A stretch of 5,957 nt of DNA from Lentisphaeria bacterium (GTDB lineage: Bacteria; Verrucomicrobiota; Lentisphaeria; Oligosphaerales; PUNB01), in assembly GCA_007133055.1 (NCBI GenBank), contig SLNM01000115.1:1-5957 (forward strand), read 5' to 3'. Below the pieces are notes generated by a model. That model was given only the letters and a program-made list of their open reading frames with translations, ran no database searches and was not told the origin of the DNA. Made by a program: the position numbers and the translations under genes. Positions 1 through 5,550 of the stretch are shown here, in pieces. The stretch's first letter is position 1, and each line of letters opens with the position of its first letter.

Positions 1-1369
1 TGTTCTCGGTCTCTCCTTCCTCTTCGGTGTCGCCCTTCCCGTCCTCGCCATTCTCGGATGTCTGCGCCGGAGACGCATCTCCGGGCCAGAATTTATTGAT
101 CAGCTCACTTTTCATCCCGATCTCGGATGGCTCGAAGCATTCCGCCAGGGTGCTCCACCCCTGGTCCAATGCTTCCTCGAGCGGGATATTGACATCCAAG
201 TCCATCATTCTCTCCTCGAACAGCTCACCGTACTTGAGGAGCTTATGGTCCCAGTCACTCATGCGGAACCCCATCGATCTTTTTTCCAGGGTCTCCCGGT
301 AATCGGCATAGAGCCGAATCATGTTGTCCATGACCGGTCTGTGATCGTCGCGGGTTTTATTGTTGACCAACTGTTTCAGGCGGCTGAGCGAGCCGAAGGG
401 GTCGATGCGCTGATTGGTCAGGTAATACTGCCCCTCGGTGATGTAGCCGGTGTTGTCCGGTACCGGATGGGTGACATCGTCTCCGGGCATGGTGGTCACG
501 GACAGGATGGTGATCGAGCCGGCGCCCTCGAAGTCGACCGCTTTTTCGTAGCGGGCGGCCAACTGACTGTAGAGATCGCCGGGGTAGCCGCGGTTGGAGG
601 GAATCTGCTCCATGGTAATGGCAATTTCCTTGAGCGCGTCGCAGAAGCTGGTCATATCGGTCAGCAGCACCAGAACTCTTTTGCCGTTGACCGCGTAGTT
701 TTCCGCCACCGCCAAGGTCATATCCGGCACCAGCAAACACTCCACCACCGGGTCGGAGGCGGTGTGGATAAACATTATCGACCGGGTCAGAGCGCCTTTC
801 TCCTCCAGAGCATTGCGGAAGAACAAATAGTCGTCGTGCTTCAGCCCCATGCCGCCAATCATAATGATGTCAACCTCGGCCTGCATGGCAATTCGGGCCA
901 GCAGCGGGTTGTAGGGCTCGCCGGCGGAGGAGAAGATGGGCAGCTTTTGGCTTTCCACCAGGGTGTTGAAGACATCGATCATGGGCAGGCCGGTGCGAAT
1001 CATGTTGCGGGGAATGATGCGGCACGAGGGATTGACGGAGGGGCCGCCGATGTCAATCATGCTCTCCTGCAGCCGCGGCCCCTTGTCCCGCGGCGCACCG
1101 CTGCCGGTGAAGATACGGCCCAGGATATTCTCGGACGAGGAAACCTGCATTGGCTTGCCGAGAAACCGAACCTGACTGTTGGTCGACACACCCCGGCTGC
1201 CGGCGAAAACTTGCAGGTAAACCCGGGCGCCGTCAAGCCGAATAACCTGGGCCAGCGACAGTTGATCGCCGGTGGCCACCTCGGCCAAAGTGTTGTAGGC
1301 CACTTCCTCGGCATCGACGGAAATGACATTGCCGCTGATCTGCACTATGCGATGGTAGATTTTTTTCAT
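1..1369 (-). CDS. atpB: V-type ATP synthase/ATPase subunit B (3' end cut by window edge)
   Basis: This is the non-catalytic nucleotide-binding subunit that alternates with subunit A in the cytoplasmic A3B3 head of the rotary V/A-type ATPase. The frame opens with ATG at 1369 ([13 protein letters not shown]) and gives 456 complete codons without a stop, so the C-terminus lies beyond base 1. Family signatures are in order. A degenerate P-loop region [10 protein letters not shown] (about residues 147-156) lacks the Walker A GKT. It is followed by [15 protein letters not shown] (235-249), [18 protein letters not shown] (254-271), [21 protein letters not shown] (293-313) and SLSRL (327-331), whose arginine is expected to act at the A-subunit catalytic site. 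The conserved domain ends near INKFWPG (residue 430). After that comes an acidic, low-complexity tail rich in Glu, Asp, Gly and Thr that is still open at the edge. The gene starts 10 bases after the atpA stop, with only a weak Shine-Dalgarno, which suggests translational coupling. Identity is certain; only the 3' end is unknown. Confidence 0.96.
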   Translation of the reverse strand, partial: MKKIYHRIVQISGNVISVDAEEVAYNTLAEVATGDQLSLAQVIRLDGARVYLQVFAGSRGVSTNSQVRFLGKPMQVSSSENILGRIFTGSGAPRDKGPRLQESMIDIGGPSVNPSCRIIPRNMIRTGLPMIDVFNTLVESQKLPIFSSAGEPYNPLLARIAMQAEVDIIMIGGMGLKHDDYLFFRNALEEKGALTRSIMFIHTASDPVVECLLVPDMTLAVAENYAVNGKRVLVLLTDMTSFCDALKEIAITMEQIPSNRGYPGDLYSQLAARYEKAVDFEGAGSITILSVTTMPGDDVTHPVPDNTGYITEGQYYLTNQRIDPFGSLSRLKQLVNNKTRDDHRPVMDNMIRLYADYRETLEKRSMGFRMSDWDHKLLKYGELFEERMMDLDVNIPLEEALDQGWSTLAECFEPSEIGMKSELINKFWPGDASPAQTSENGEDGKGDTEEEGETEN

Positions 1370-1379
1370 GCTATTGCCG

Positions 1380-3113
1380 TTAGTCTTTCTGTTCGCCGCT
1401 CAGCATTTTCTCTATCTTCTGCTCCGTCTGCTTGAACTGCTTGCTGTCCATCGGCTCGTAGTTCCAATCGATGAACACTTGTCGTAGTTGGTTGAAGAAC
1501 TTGCGGGCCTGGTCCTTGTCTTCAAACTCGAAATTGGTGTGCAACGCCTGCATGACCCTGGCGAACACGTGTTTCTGACGCTCCTCGGAGGAGGCCGCGT
1601 CCACATCGTCGAAGGTGTTTTGCTGCAGGAACACGGCGTCGAGCAGCTCGCCTTTCAAGTAGATCACAAAATCGGAGGTCGGTGTGCCCTCCTCGCCGAT
1701 CACCTTCATCATTTGATTGATTTCATTGCCCCGCCGCAGCAGACGTCGGGCCCGGTCAATCTCTTTTTTATCAATGATTGACGGGTATTTGCTCCAGCTT
1801 TCGAGCGGATGGATTGAGGGGAACCGGCGGGCGTTGGCCCGGTCGCGGGACAGTCCCAGAAAACAACCGACCACTTTCAGAGTGGCCTGTGTGACCGGTT
1901 CCTCGAAATTACCGCCGGCCGGACTGACCGCGCCGCCGATGGTTACCGAGCCGACACTGTCGTCCGCCAGGCGGACCAGGCCGGCCCGCTCATAGAAACC
2001 TGCGACCAGCGATTCCAGGTAGGCCGGAAAGGCTTCCTCTCCCGGTATTTCCTCGAGCCGTCCGGACATTTCACGCAGCGCCTGGGCCCAGCGCGAAGTG
2101 GAGTCGGCCAGCAAAAGCACGTTCAATCCCATTTGACGATAGTATTCGGCCAGAGTAACCGAAGTGTAGATCGAGGCTTCGCGGGCGGCCACCGGCATTG
2201 AGCTGGTATTGCAAATGATGATCGTACGGTCAATCAACTTGCGCCCGGTGCGCGGGTCCTCCAGTTCGGGGAACTCGCGCAGAATCTCGACCACTTCGCC
2301 GGCACGCTCGCCGCAGGCGGCGACAATGACCACGTCCACCTGGGAATACTGACTGATGGCGTGCTGCAAAACGGTCTTGCCCGCGCCGAACGGTCCGGGT
2401 GTGCAAAAGGTGCCGCCCTTGGCGATCGGGAAGAAGGTGTCAATGATGCGCTGCTGGGTTACCAGCGGTTCAGCGGGCAGTATTTTCTCGCGATAATTGC
2501 TGATCGGCACGCGCACCGGCCAGCTCTGGACCATGGTTGCCTGGCGCTGCTCGTCGCCGCTGTCAAGTTTAGCCACCGTATCGGTGATGGTCATTTCCTT
2601 TTCCGTCGCAATCTCGACCACCCGCCACTTGCCGGGCCAACTGAAAGGCACCATTATCCGGTGTTCGAACATTCCCTCCGGCACGGTGCCGAGAGTGGCG
2701 CCCGCCTCCAGTTCGTCCCCCTCCTGGGCCACCGGCTTGAATTGCCACTTTCGCTTCCGGTCCAAAGGTTCGCAATAGAGGCCGCGTTGCAGGAAGAACC
2801 CGCTTTGCTCGGCCAGCTCGGGCAGGGGATTCTGCAGGCCGTCGTATACCATGGTCAGCAGGCCGGGGCCAAGTTGAACCGACAACAGCTCGCCGGTAAA
2901 CTCCACCGGCTGGCCAACCCTGACCCCGCCGGTTTGCTCGTACACTTGCAGGTCGGCAACTCGGTCCCGTACCCGAATGACCTCGCTTTTCAGGCGCAAT
3001 TCGCCGGCTATGACGTAGGCCACTTCATTCTGAATCACCTGCGAATCAAAAAGCACGGTCACCATGTTGCCGTTGACACCCTGCACCGTGCCTTTTTTCA
3101 ATGCTTTGCCCAT
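1380..3113 (-). CDS. atpA: V-type ATP synthase/ATPase catalytic subunit A
   Basis: This is the catalytic subunit of the rotary V/A-type ATPase head; it hydrolyses or makes ATP at the A-B interface. The protein is 577 residues, close to the usual bacterial/archaeal length. The N-terminal beta-barrel begins [20 protein letters not shown]. The A-specific non-homologous insert spans roughly 115-190. The Walker A loop is GPFGAGKTV at 241-249, with alanine where many homologues have serine. The catalytic glutamate lies in [11 protein letters not shown] (E269). Walker B is [18 protein letters not shown] (331-348, D337). [14 protein letters not shown] and the A-type GGNFEEPVT motif follow. All catalytic residues appear intact. 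The ATG at 3113 has GAAGG nine bases upstream and matches the usual N-terminus of bacterial A subunits. It is preceded by a 112-bp AT-rich gap after the DUF2764 gene and followed closely by atpB. Whether the complex pumps H+ or Na+ and runs as synthase or hydrolase cannot be read from this subunit. Confidence 0.98.
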   Translation of the reverse strand: MGKALKKGTVQGVNGNMVTVLFDSQVIQNEVAYVIAGELRLKSEVIRVRDRVADLQVYEQTGGVRVGQPVEFTGELLSVQLGPGLLTMVYDGLQNPLPELAEQSGFFLQRGLYCEPLDRKRKWQFKPVAQEGDELEAGATLGTVPEGMFEHRIMVPFSWPGKWRVVEIATEKEMTITDTVAKLDSGDEQRQATMVQSWPVRVPISNYREKILPAEPLVTQQRIIDTFFPIAKGGTFCTPGPFGAGKTVLQHAISQYSQVDVVIVAACGERAGEVVEILREFPELEDPRTGRKLIDRTIIICNTSSMPVAAREASIYTSVTLAEYYRQMGLNVLLLADSTSRWAQALREMSGRLEEIPGEEAFPAYLESLVAGFYERAGLVRLADDSVGSVTIGGAVSPAGGNFEEPVTQATLKVVGCFLGLSRDRANARRFPSIHPLESWSKYPSIIDKKEIDRARRLLRRGNEINQMMKVIGEEGTPTSDFVIYLKGELLDAVFLQQNTFDDVDAASSEERQKHVFARVMQALHTNFEFEDKDQARKFFNQLRQVFIDWNYEPMDSKQFKQTEQKIEKMLSGEQKD

Positions 3114-3137
3114 GCTCTCATGCCTTCATAAATAACT

Positions 3138-3178
3138 GTGAAAAAAGTTAATAATAAACTTTTCGCCAATTTTTTCAC
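3138..3178 (-). repeat. AT-rich inverted repeats in the gap before atpA
   Basis: The 112-bp gap between the DUF2764 gene and atpA is strikingly AT-rich against its GC-rich surroundings. It holds two overlapping inverted repeats. The outer one is a perfect 9-bp pair, GTGAAAAAA (3138-3146) with TTTTTTCAC (3170-3178). The inner one is AAAAGTT (3143-3149) with AACTTTT (3157-3163) around a 7-base loop. They share bases and so are mutually exclusive in RNA. The stems are AT pairs apart from one or two GC pairs, so this is a poor intrinsic terminator. An mRNA processing site, a weak internal promoter or a translation-control hairpin ahead of atpA are all possible. Function is unassigned. Confidence 0.45.
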
Positions 3179-3225
3179 GGATTCAGGAATTATTCCATCG
3201 GTGTAAGCGTCCGTGTCTGACTTCT

Positions 3226-3777
3226 TCAGGCCAGCGCCTGCCCGACCAAGCCCTCGGTCAGCTCGGCAAAGGCGGCCTCGCCTCTCTCCGTGTCGTGGTC
3301 CCGCCATTTCTCGACCAGTAAAAGACGCAACCGATAGGCGACCAGCACCTCAAAATCAAACGAATGACCAACGGTCAGATGGTCCAAAGCCTGCCAACGG
3401 AGCTGGTCAAGCCGCCGCTCGCACTCCAGTGGTGAATCCTCGGTGATTGCCTCATCCACCTGCCGAACCAGCAGCGGAAAAACATCGGACTCAGGGCGCA
3501 GCCACTGGTGCGCCTGATCGCAGCCAACATGGTGGCAGCGCCGCCAGACCAAAAGATTGCGCAGATAGGTTTCCCAGGCCTGCCAGCGCCGCTCGAACGA
3601 GCCCGGCGGCCCGAAACCGACAGGCACCAGGCCCACCGCTTGCAGCCGACCTAACCGGGCTGGCGACAACTGCCCGCCGCAGGCTTCGAGAAAACTCTCG
3701 GAAGTCAAAGGCGGCGGCCGCTCCAGAGACAGAGCCGGCAGAGACCCGACCAAGTAGTAGTATTTGTCCAACGACAC
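3226..3777 (-). CDS. DUF2764 family protein of the V-type ATPase operon
   Basis: This 183-residue soluble protein begins MSLDKYYYLVGSLPALSLE, the characteristic start of DUF2764 proteins found between subunits E and A in bacterial V-ATPase operons. I see no signal peptide or membrane segment. The rest looks mainly helical and is rich in Leu, Arg and Trp. A later stretch, HSFDFEVLVAYRLRLLLVEKW (about 139-159), matches my memory of a conserved block in the family. The start is GTG at 3777, supported by GAGGG nine bases upstream. The nearest ATG (3793) is in another frame. Its place in the operon and the absence of any nearby C-subunit gene make a structural or central-stalk role plausible, but no biochemical function is established as far as I know. 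Family assignment is firm from the N-terminus and context; the role is inference. Confidence 0.85.
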   Translation of the reverse strand: MSLDKYYYLVGSLPALSLERPPPLTSESFLEACGGQLSPARLGRLQAVGLVPVGFGPPGSFERRWQAWETYLRNLLVWRRCHHVGCDQAHQWLRPESDVFPLLVRQVDEAITEDSPLECERRLDQLRWQALDHLTVGHSFDFEVLVAYRLRLLLVEKWRDHDTERGEAAFAELTEGLVGQALA

Positions 3778-3827
3778 AGGTTTCAGCCCTCATGAATGCC
3801 TCATGGCCGAATTTGCTTGAACTGCCG

Positions 3828-3854
3828 GTGCATTCCTTTGCCAGTGCATTCCTT
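3828..3854. repeat. Short direct repeat upstream of the DUF2764 gene
   Basis: GTGCATTCCTT occurs at 3828-3838 and again at 3844-3854, a perfect 11-bp direct repeat with a 16-bp period. It lies between the reconstructed original stop of subunit E (3865) and the ribosome binding site of the DUF2764 gene. No function can be assigned; it may be a small local duplication. Confidence 0.5.
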
Positions 3855-3864
3855 CGGCCGGCGG

Positions 3865-3921
3865 CTATTTGTCTTTACTCTTCGTTTCCCCCCTGCCGCT
3901 CTTGCCCTTGTCCTCCTTCCG
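3865..3921 (-). other. Displaced former 3' end of subunit E (lysine-rich tail)
   Basis: If the miniature element (3930-4099) and one copy of its 8-bp flanking repeat are removed, the subunit E frame continues without a break. After TSK it would read RKEDKGKSGRGETKSKDK and stop at TAG (3867-3865). The 18 added residues carry eight Lys/Arg against four Asp/Glu, a plausible charged tail rather than random sequence. In the present sequence this segment is separated from the gene by the element and has no start codon of its own, so it is most likely untranslated. The in-frame continuity is seen directly; that it was once translated is inference. Confidence 0.6.
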
Positions 3922-3929
3922 TTTCGATG

Positions 3930-4099
3930 CAGAGAATTGCGAAATGCGCTATTCGTAGGGCGAGAATCCGTCTCGCCCATGCGAATCGAGCCTGGTCGGG
4001 ACAGATTGCCGCTTCGCTGCTATCCTACGGACAGCCTCTGTTGCTTCGCAACGGTCCCAACCTACAATTGGCTCGATTCGCACATTTCGCAATTCCCTA
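3930..4099. mobile_element. Miniature inverted-repeat transposable element (MITE-like), 170 bp
   Basis: The ends are imperfect inverted repeats: CAGAGAATTGCGAAATG at 3930-3946, and TAGGGAATTGCGAAATG read on the minus strand from 4099 to 4083. They differ at two of 17 positions. A second, perfect 13-bp inverted repeat, TGCGAATCGAGCC, lies at 3980-3992 and reversed at 4070-4082. On the right it directly abuts the terminal repeat; on the left it is separated from it by a 33-bp hairpin-forming insert. Further inward, GGGAC (3998-4002) and GTCCC (4054-4058) continue the pairing, so the whole element can fold into a long cruciform. Smaller hairpins include GTTGC-TTC-GCAAC at 4040-4052. There is no credible gene inside, and an 8-bp direct repeat flanks it. 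The family is unknown. A CAGGG end with 8-10-bp duplications recalls ISAs1-type elements, but that is only a weak hint. Confidence 0.82.
3958..3978. repeat. Nested 8-bp stem hairpin inside the miniature element
   Basis: GGGCGAGA (3958-3965) pairs perfectly with TCTCGCCC (3971-3978) around the five-base loop ATCCG. It sits in the 33 bp that distinguish the left arm of the element from the right. As RNA on either strand it would be a stable GC-rich stem with no following U-tract, so it is not a standard intrinsic terminator. It resembles a REP-type palindromic unit and could affect stability of the E-DUF2764 transcript. Confidence 0.75.
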
Positions 4100-4735
4100 T
4101 TTCGATGTCGAGCCGCTGCCATCGCCGTTCTCGGCCGAAGCGAGGATTTCGGCCAGGCGCGACCCGAGAAAGAGCATCAGAGAATCGGCCAGGGCGGTAT
4201 CGGAGAAGTCGTAAAGGACATCGTCCTTGTCGAAGCGCAGCCGGAAACCGCTTTCCAGCTCCGGCAGAGGCGTAATTGTCACGTTCTTGCGTAAATCCTT
4301 GTCAAGTGCGGCAAGAATATGCTTTTCCATGGCATCCCGGTCCTTCTCGGGCACCATCACTTCCAGATCGGACACAGACTCCTCCCCGAGCTGCCGGCCA
4401 ACGGCCTTGGCAATGGCCTCGGCGAACGATTTCGGGTCGGAATCGGCATTCACGCAGGCTTTGACCACGGCGGCCAGGCGCGCCTGCAACTGCTCGCGCA
4501 GGGACAGCAGCAGATCACGGCCCGCCTGACGCAGAGATTCCTCGCCTTTACGGATCAGCAACTCGGCCTCGTCCCGAGCCTGGCCGACAATTTTCTCGGC
4601 TTCCCGGCGGGCATTTTCAACTGTCTTCTCCGCCTCCGCCTTGGCATCGTCAACAATCCGTTGCCGCTCCGCCTCCGCTTTTTCAACCCCGTCCTGATTA
4701 ATCCGCTCAAGCAGCGCTTGCAGTTCCTGCGTCAC
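4097..4735 (-). CDS. atpE: V-type ATP synthase/ATPase subunit E (peripheral stalk), C-terminus altered by an insertion
   Basis: Subunit E is the peripheral-stalk protein that holds the A3B3 head against the membrane-bound subunit I. The 212-residue product starts MTQELQALLERINQDGVEKA. It continues as a long charged coiled coil rich in Glu, Ala, Lys and Arg to about residue 85. A globular C-terminal domain follows from about 95 to 200 and includes a conserved-looking GFRLRFDKDDVLYDFSD stretch. I chose GTG at 4735 because GAGGA lies nine bases upstream and the N-terminus fits the family. An ATG at 4804 would add 23 residues of unrelated character. It is the first gene of the operon. The stop codon TAG (4099-4097) consists of the terminal bases of the inserted miniature element, so the native C-terminus was probably 18 residues longer. 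The missing part is beyond the folded domain, so the protein is probably still functional. Confidence 0.93.
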   Translation of the reverse strand: MTQELQALLERINQDGVEKAEAERQRIVDDAKAEAEKTVENARREAEKIVGQARDEAELLIRKGEESLRQAGRDLLLSLREQLQARLAAVVKACVNADSDPKSFAEAIAKAVGRQLGEESVSDLEVMVPEKDRDAMEKHILAALDKDLRKNVTITPLPELESGFRLRFDKDDVLYDFSDTALADSLMLFLGSRLAEILASAENGDGSGSTSK

Positions 4736-4824
4736 CTTCAAAAATCCTCGCTGGTAAAATTCACGTTGGATCGCCGGAAACAAACCCACATGCCCGGCGC
4801 ACATTTCCAGGCATAAAACACATG

Positions 4825-4861
4825 CAAAAAAAATAAAGCCGCCGACTGCCCTGCCATCGGC
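4825..4861 (-). terminator. Probable intrinsic terminator between the redoxin gene and the ATPase operon
   Basis: Read on the minus strand, GCCGAT (4861-4856) can pair with GTCGGC (4846-4841), five Watson-Crick pairs plus one G-U, around a nine-base loop. GGC and then the T-rich run TTTATTTTTTTT (4836-4825) follow. The short GC stem with a long U-tract fits rho-independent termination of the redoxin transcript. It lies about 90 bases before the subunit E start, so if a promoter sits upstream of it the same structure could act as a leader attenuator. Confidence 0.55.
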
Positions 4862-4881
4862 ACGAGCGCGGTGGCGAGTGA

Positions 4882-4909
4882 AACATATTACAGGTCAATA
4901 AAATATCAA
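4882..4909 (-). promoter_or_regulatory. Candidate sigma-70 type promoter upstream of subunit E
   Basis: On the minus strand TTGATA (4909-4904) and TATGTT (4887-4882) are separated by 16 bases in an AT-rich patch just after the redoxin stop codon. Both boxes resemble the -35 and -10 consensus. It points towards the ATPase operon but lies upstream of the terminator-like hairpin, so it may give an attenuated leader or not be used. Sequence match only. Confidence 0.35.
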
Positions 4910-4921
4910 CCCGGATCGATC

Positions 4922-5506
4922 TCAGACCAGGTCGCAAGCTTCAGGTGGCATCCAATGGGCGTCCTTGCCCTCCCACTTGACGTTGCAGCCGACCGGGTTG
5001 GTTTTCGGCACACTGATCGGCCGACCGGCGACCGCCTCCTCCAAGGCGCGATCCAGGTCATGGCTGCTGCTTGCTTCGGCCTGGCGCGGATTATCGACGC
5101 CGCGACCGGTGTAAAGCAACTTGCGCTGCTGGTCGAACAGAAAGAAGTGGGGGGTGCGCAGAGCGCCGTAGGCCCGGGCCACGTCCTGGGACTTGTCGCG
5201 TAAGTAAACCCACGGGAAACGATGCGCCTTCATTCTTTCAACCATATGCTCGAAGCTGTCCTCGGCATAGGTGTTCTCGCTGTTCGAATTGATGCCGACA
5301 AATGCAACCCCGTCTGGTTTGAACCGATCCGCCGTAGCACGGGTCTGCTCGTCGGAGCCGATCACGAACGGACAGTGATTGCAGGTGAAAAAGACCACTA
5401 AAAACGGATGCCCGGCAAAATCGTCCAGACTATAGTCCCGACCGTCAGTCGCCGGCAGTTTGAAGTGAGGAGCGGAATCGCCGATGGAAAGAGTGAATTG
5501 CTTCAT
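4922..5506 (-). CDS. Thioredoxin-fold redoxin family protein (AhpC/TSA-like), cytoplasmic
   Basis: This 194-residue protein is of the redoxin/AhpC-TSA thioredoxin superfamily, presumably a thiol-disulfide oxidoreductase. The N-terminal strand ([22 protein letters not shown]) is typical of the family. The active site is [10 protein letters not shown] with a CxxC pair at C42 and C45. The cis-proline of the fold is in RTPHFFLFD (P119). A C-terminal GCNVKW motif adds C174, and C191 lies near the end. I recall a Gly-Cys-x-x-Lys-Trp block in one conserved branch of these proteins. There is no signal peptide or lipobox, so it should act in the cytoplasm, unlike ResA or TlpA. ATG at 5506 has a strong AAGGAG seven to eight bases upstream. 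It precedes the ATPase operon in the same direction but a terminator-like hairpin intervenes, so co-expression is not implied. The physiological substrate is unknown. Confidence 0.9.
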   Translation of the reverse strand: MKQFTLSIGDSAPHFKLPATDGRDYSLDDFAGHPFLVVFFTCNHCPFVIGSDEQTRATADRFKPDGVAFVGINSNSENTYAEDSFEHMVERMKAHRFPWVYLRDKSQDVARAYGALRTPHFFLFDQQRKLLYTGRGVDNPRQAEASSSHDLDRALEEAVAGRPISVPKTNPVGCNVKWEGKDAHWMPPEACDLV

Positions 5507-5533
5507 AATGCTGACTCCTTGTATTGCTTTTTT

Positions 5534-5550
5534 CAGGGAATTGCGAAATG
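5534..5550 (+). repeat. Third copy of the miniature element's terminal repeat
   Basis: CAGGGAATTGCGAAATG here matches the right-hand terminal repeat of the 3930-4099 element over 16 consecutive bases (5535-5550 against the complement of 4083-4098). It differs from the left-hand repeat at one position. No further similarity to the miniature element follows inward. The repeat contains AGGGA and ends in the ATG of the adjacent plus-strand frame, so it doubles as ribosome binding site and start. It may be one end of a larger related mobile element or a remnant of one. Confidence 0.7.

Larger units (their letters stand above)
3922..4107. repeat. 8-bp target-site duplication flanking the miniature element
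   Basis: TTTCGATG lies immediately outside both ends of the inverted-repeat element, at 3922-3929 and 4100-4107. A perfect 8-bp direct repeat exactly abutting paired terminal inverted repeats is the normal footprint of transposition. The match would occur by chance about once in 65,000 for a fixed placement. It defines the insertion site within the 3' end of the subunit E gene. Confidence 0.85.

Noticed and set aside
245..1435. A 396-codon open frame on the plus strand opposite subunit B.
   Set aside because: It is fully antisense to the clearly homologous subunit B and the 3' end of subunit A. Its composition is what the complement of GC-rich coding DNA gives, and no family motif is visible.
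2361..3131. A 256-codon plus-strand frame opposite subunit A.
   Set aside because: It is antisense to the catalytic subunit, whose motifs are all intact on the other strand.
3098..3178. A 26-codon minus-strand frame from GTG at 3178 resembling a signal peptide (KKLAKSLLLTFFTVI).
   Set aside because: The hydrophobic run follows from the AT-rich inverted repeat. The frame overlaps the atpA start and has no good ribosome binding site.
3491..3793. A 100-codon minus-strand frame starting at ATG 3793, just before the DUF2764 gene.
   Set aside because: It overlaps DUF2764 in a different frame and has no family resemblance. The GAGGG site better serves the GTG at 3777.
3447..4214. Plus-strand frames of 255 and 159 codons across the DUF2764 gene and the E-DUF2764 gap.
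   Set aside because: They run antisense through DUF2764, through the miniature element and into subunit E, with biased Arg/Pro/Ala composition and no recognisable domain.
4736..4804. A longer start for subunit E at ATG 4804.
   Set aside because: The extra 23 residues do not resemble the family's N-terminus and there is no good Shine-Dalgarno. GTG at 4735 has GAGGA at ideal spacing.
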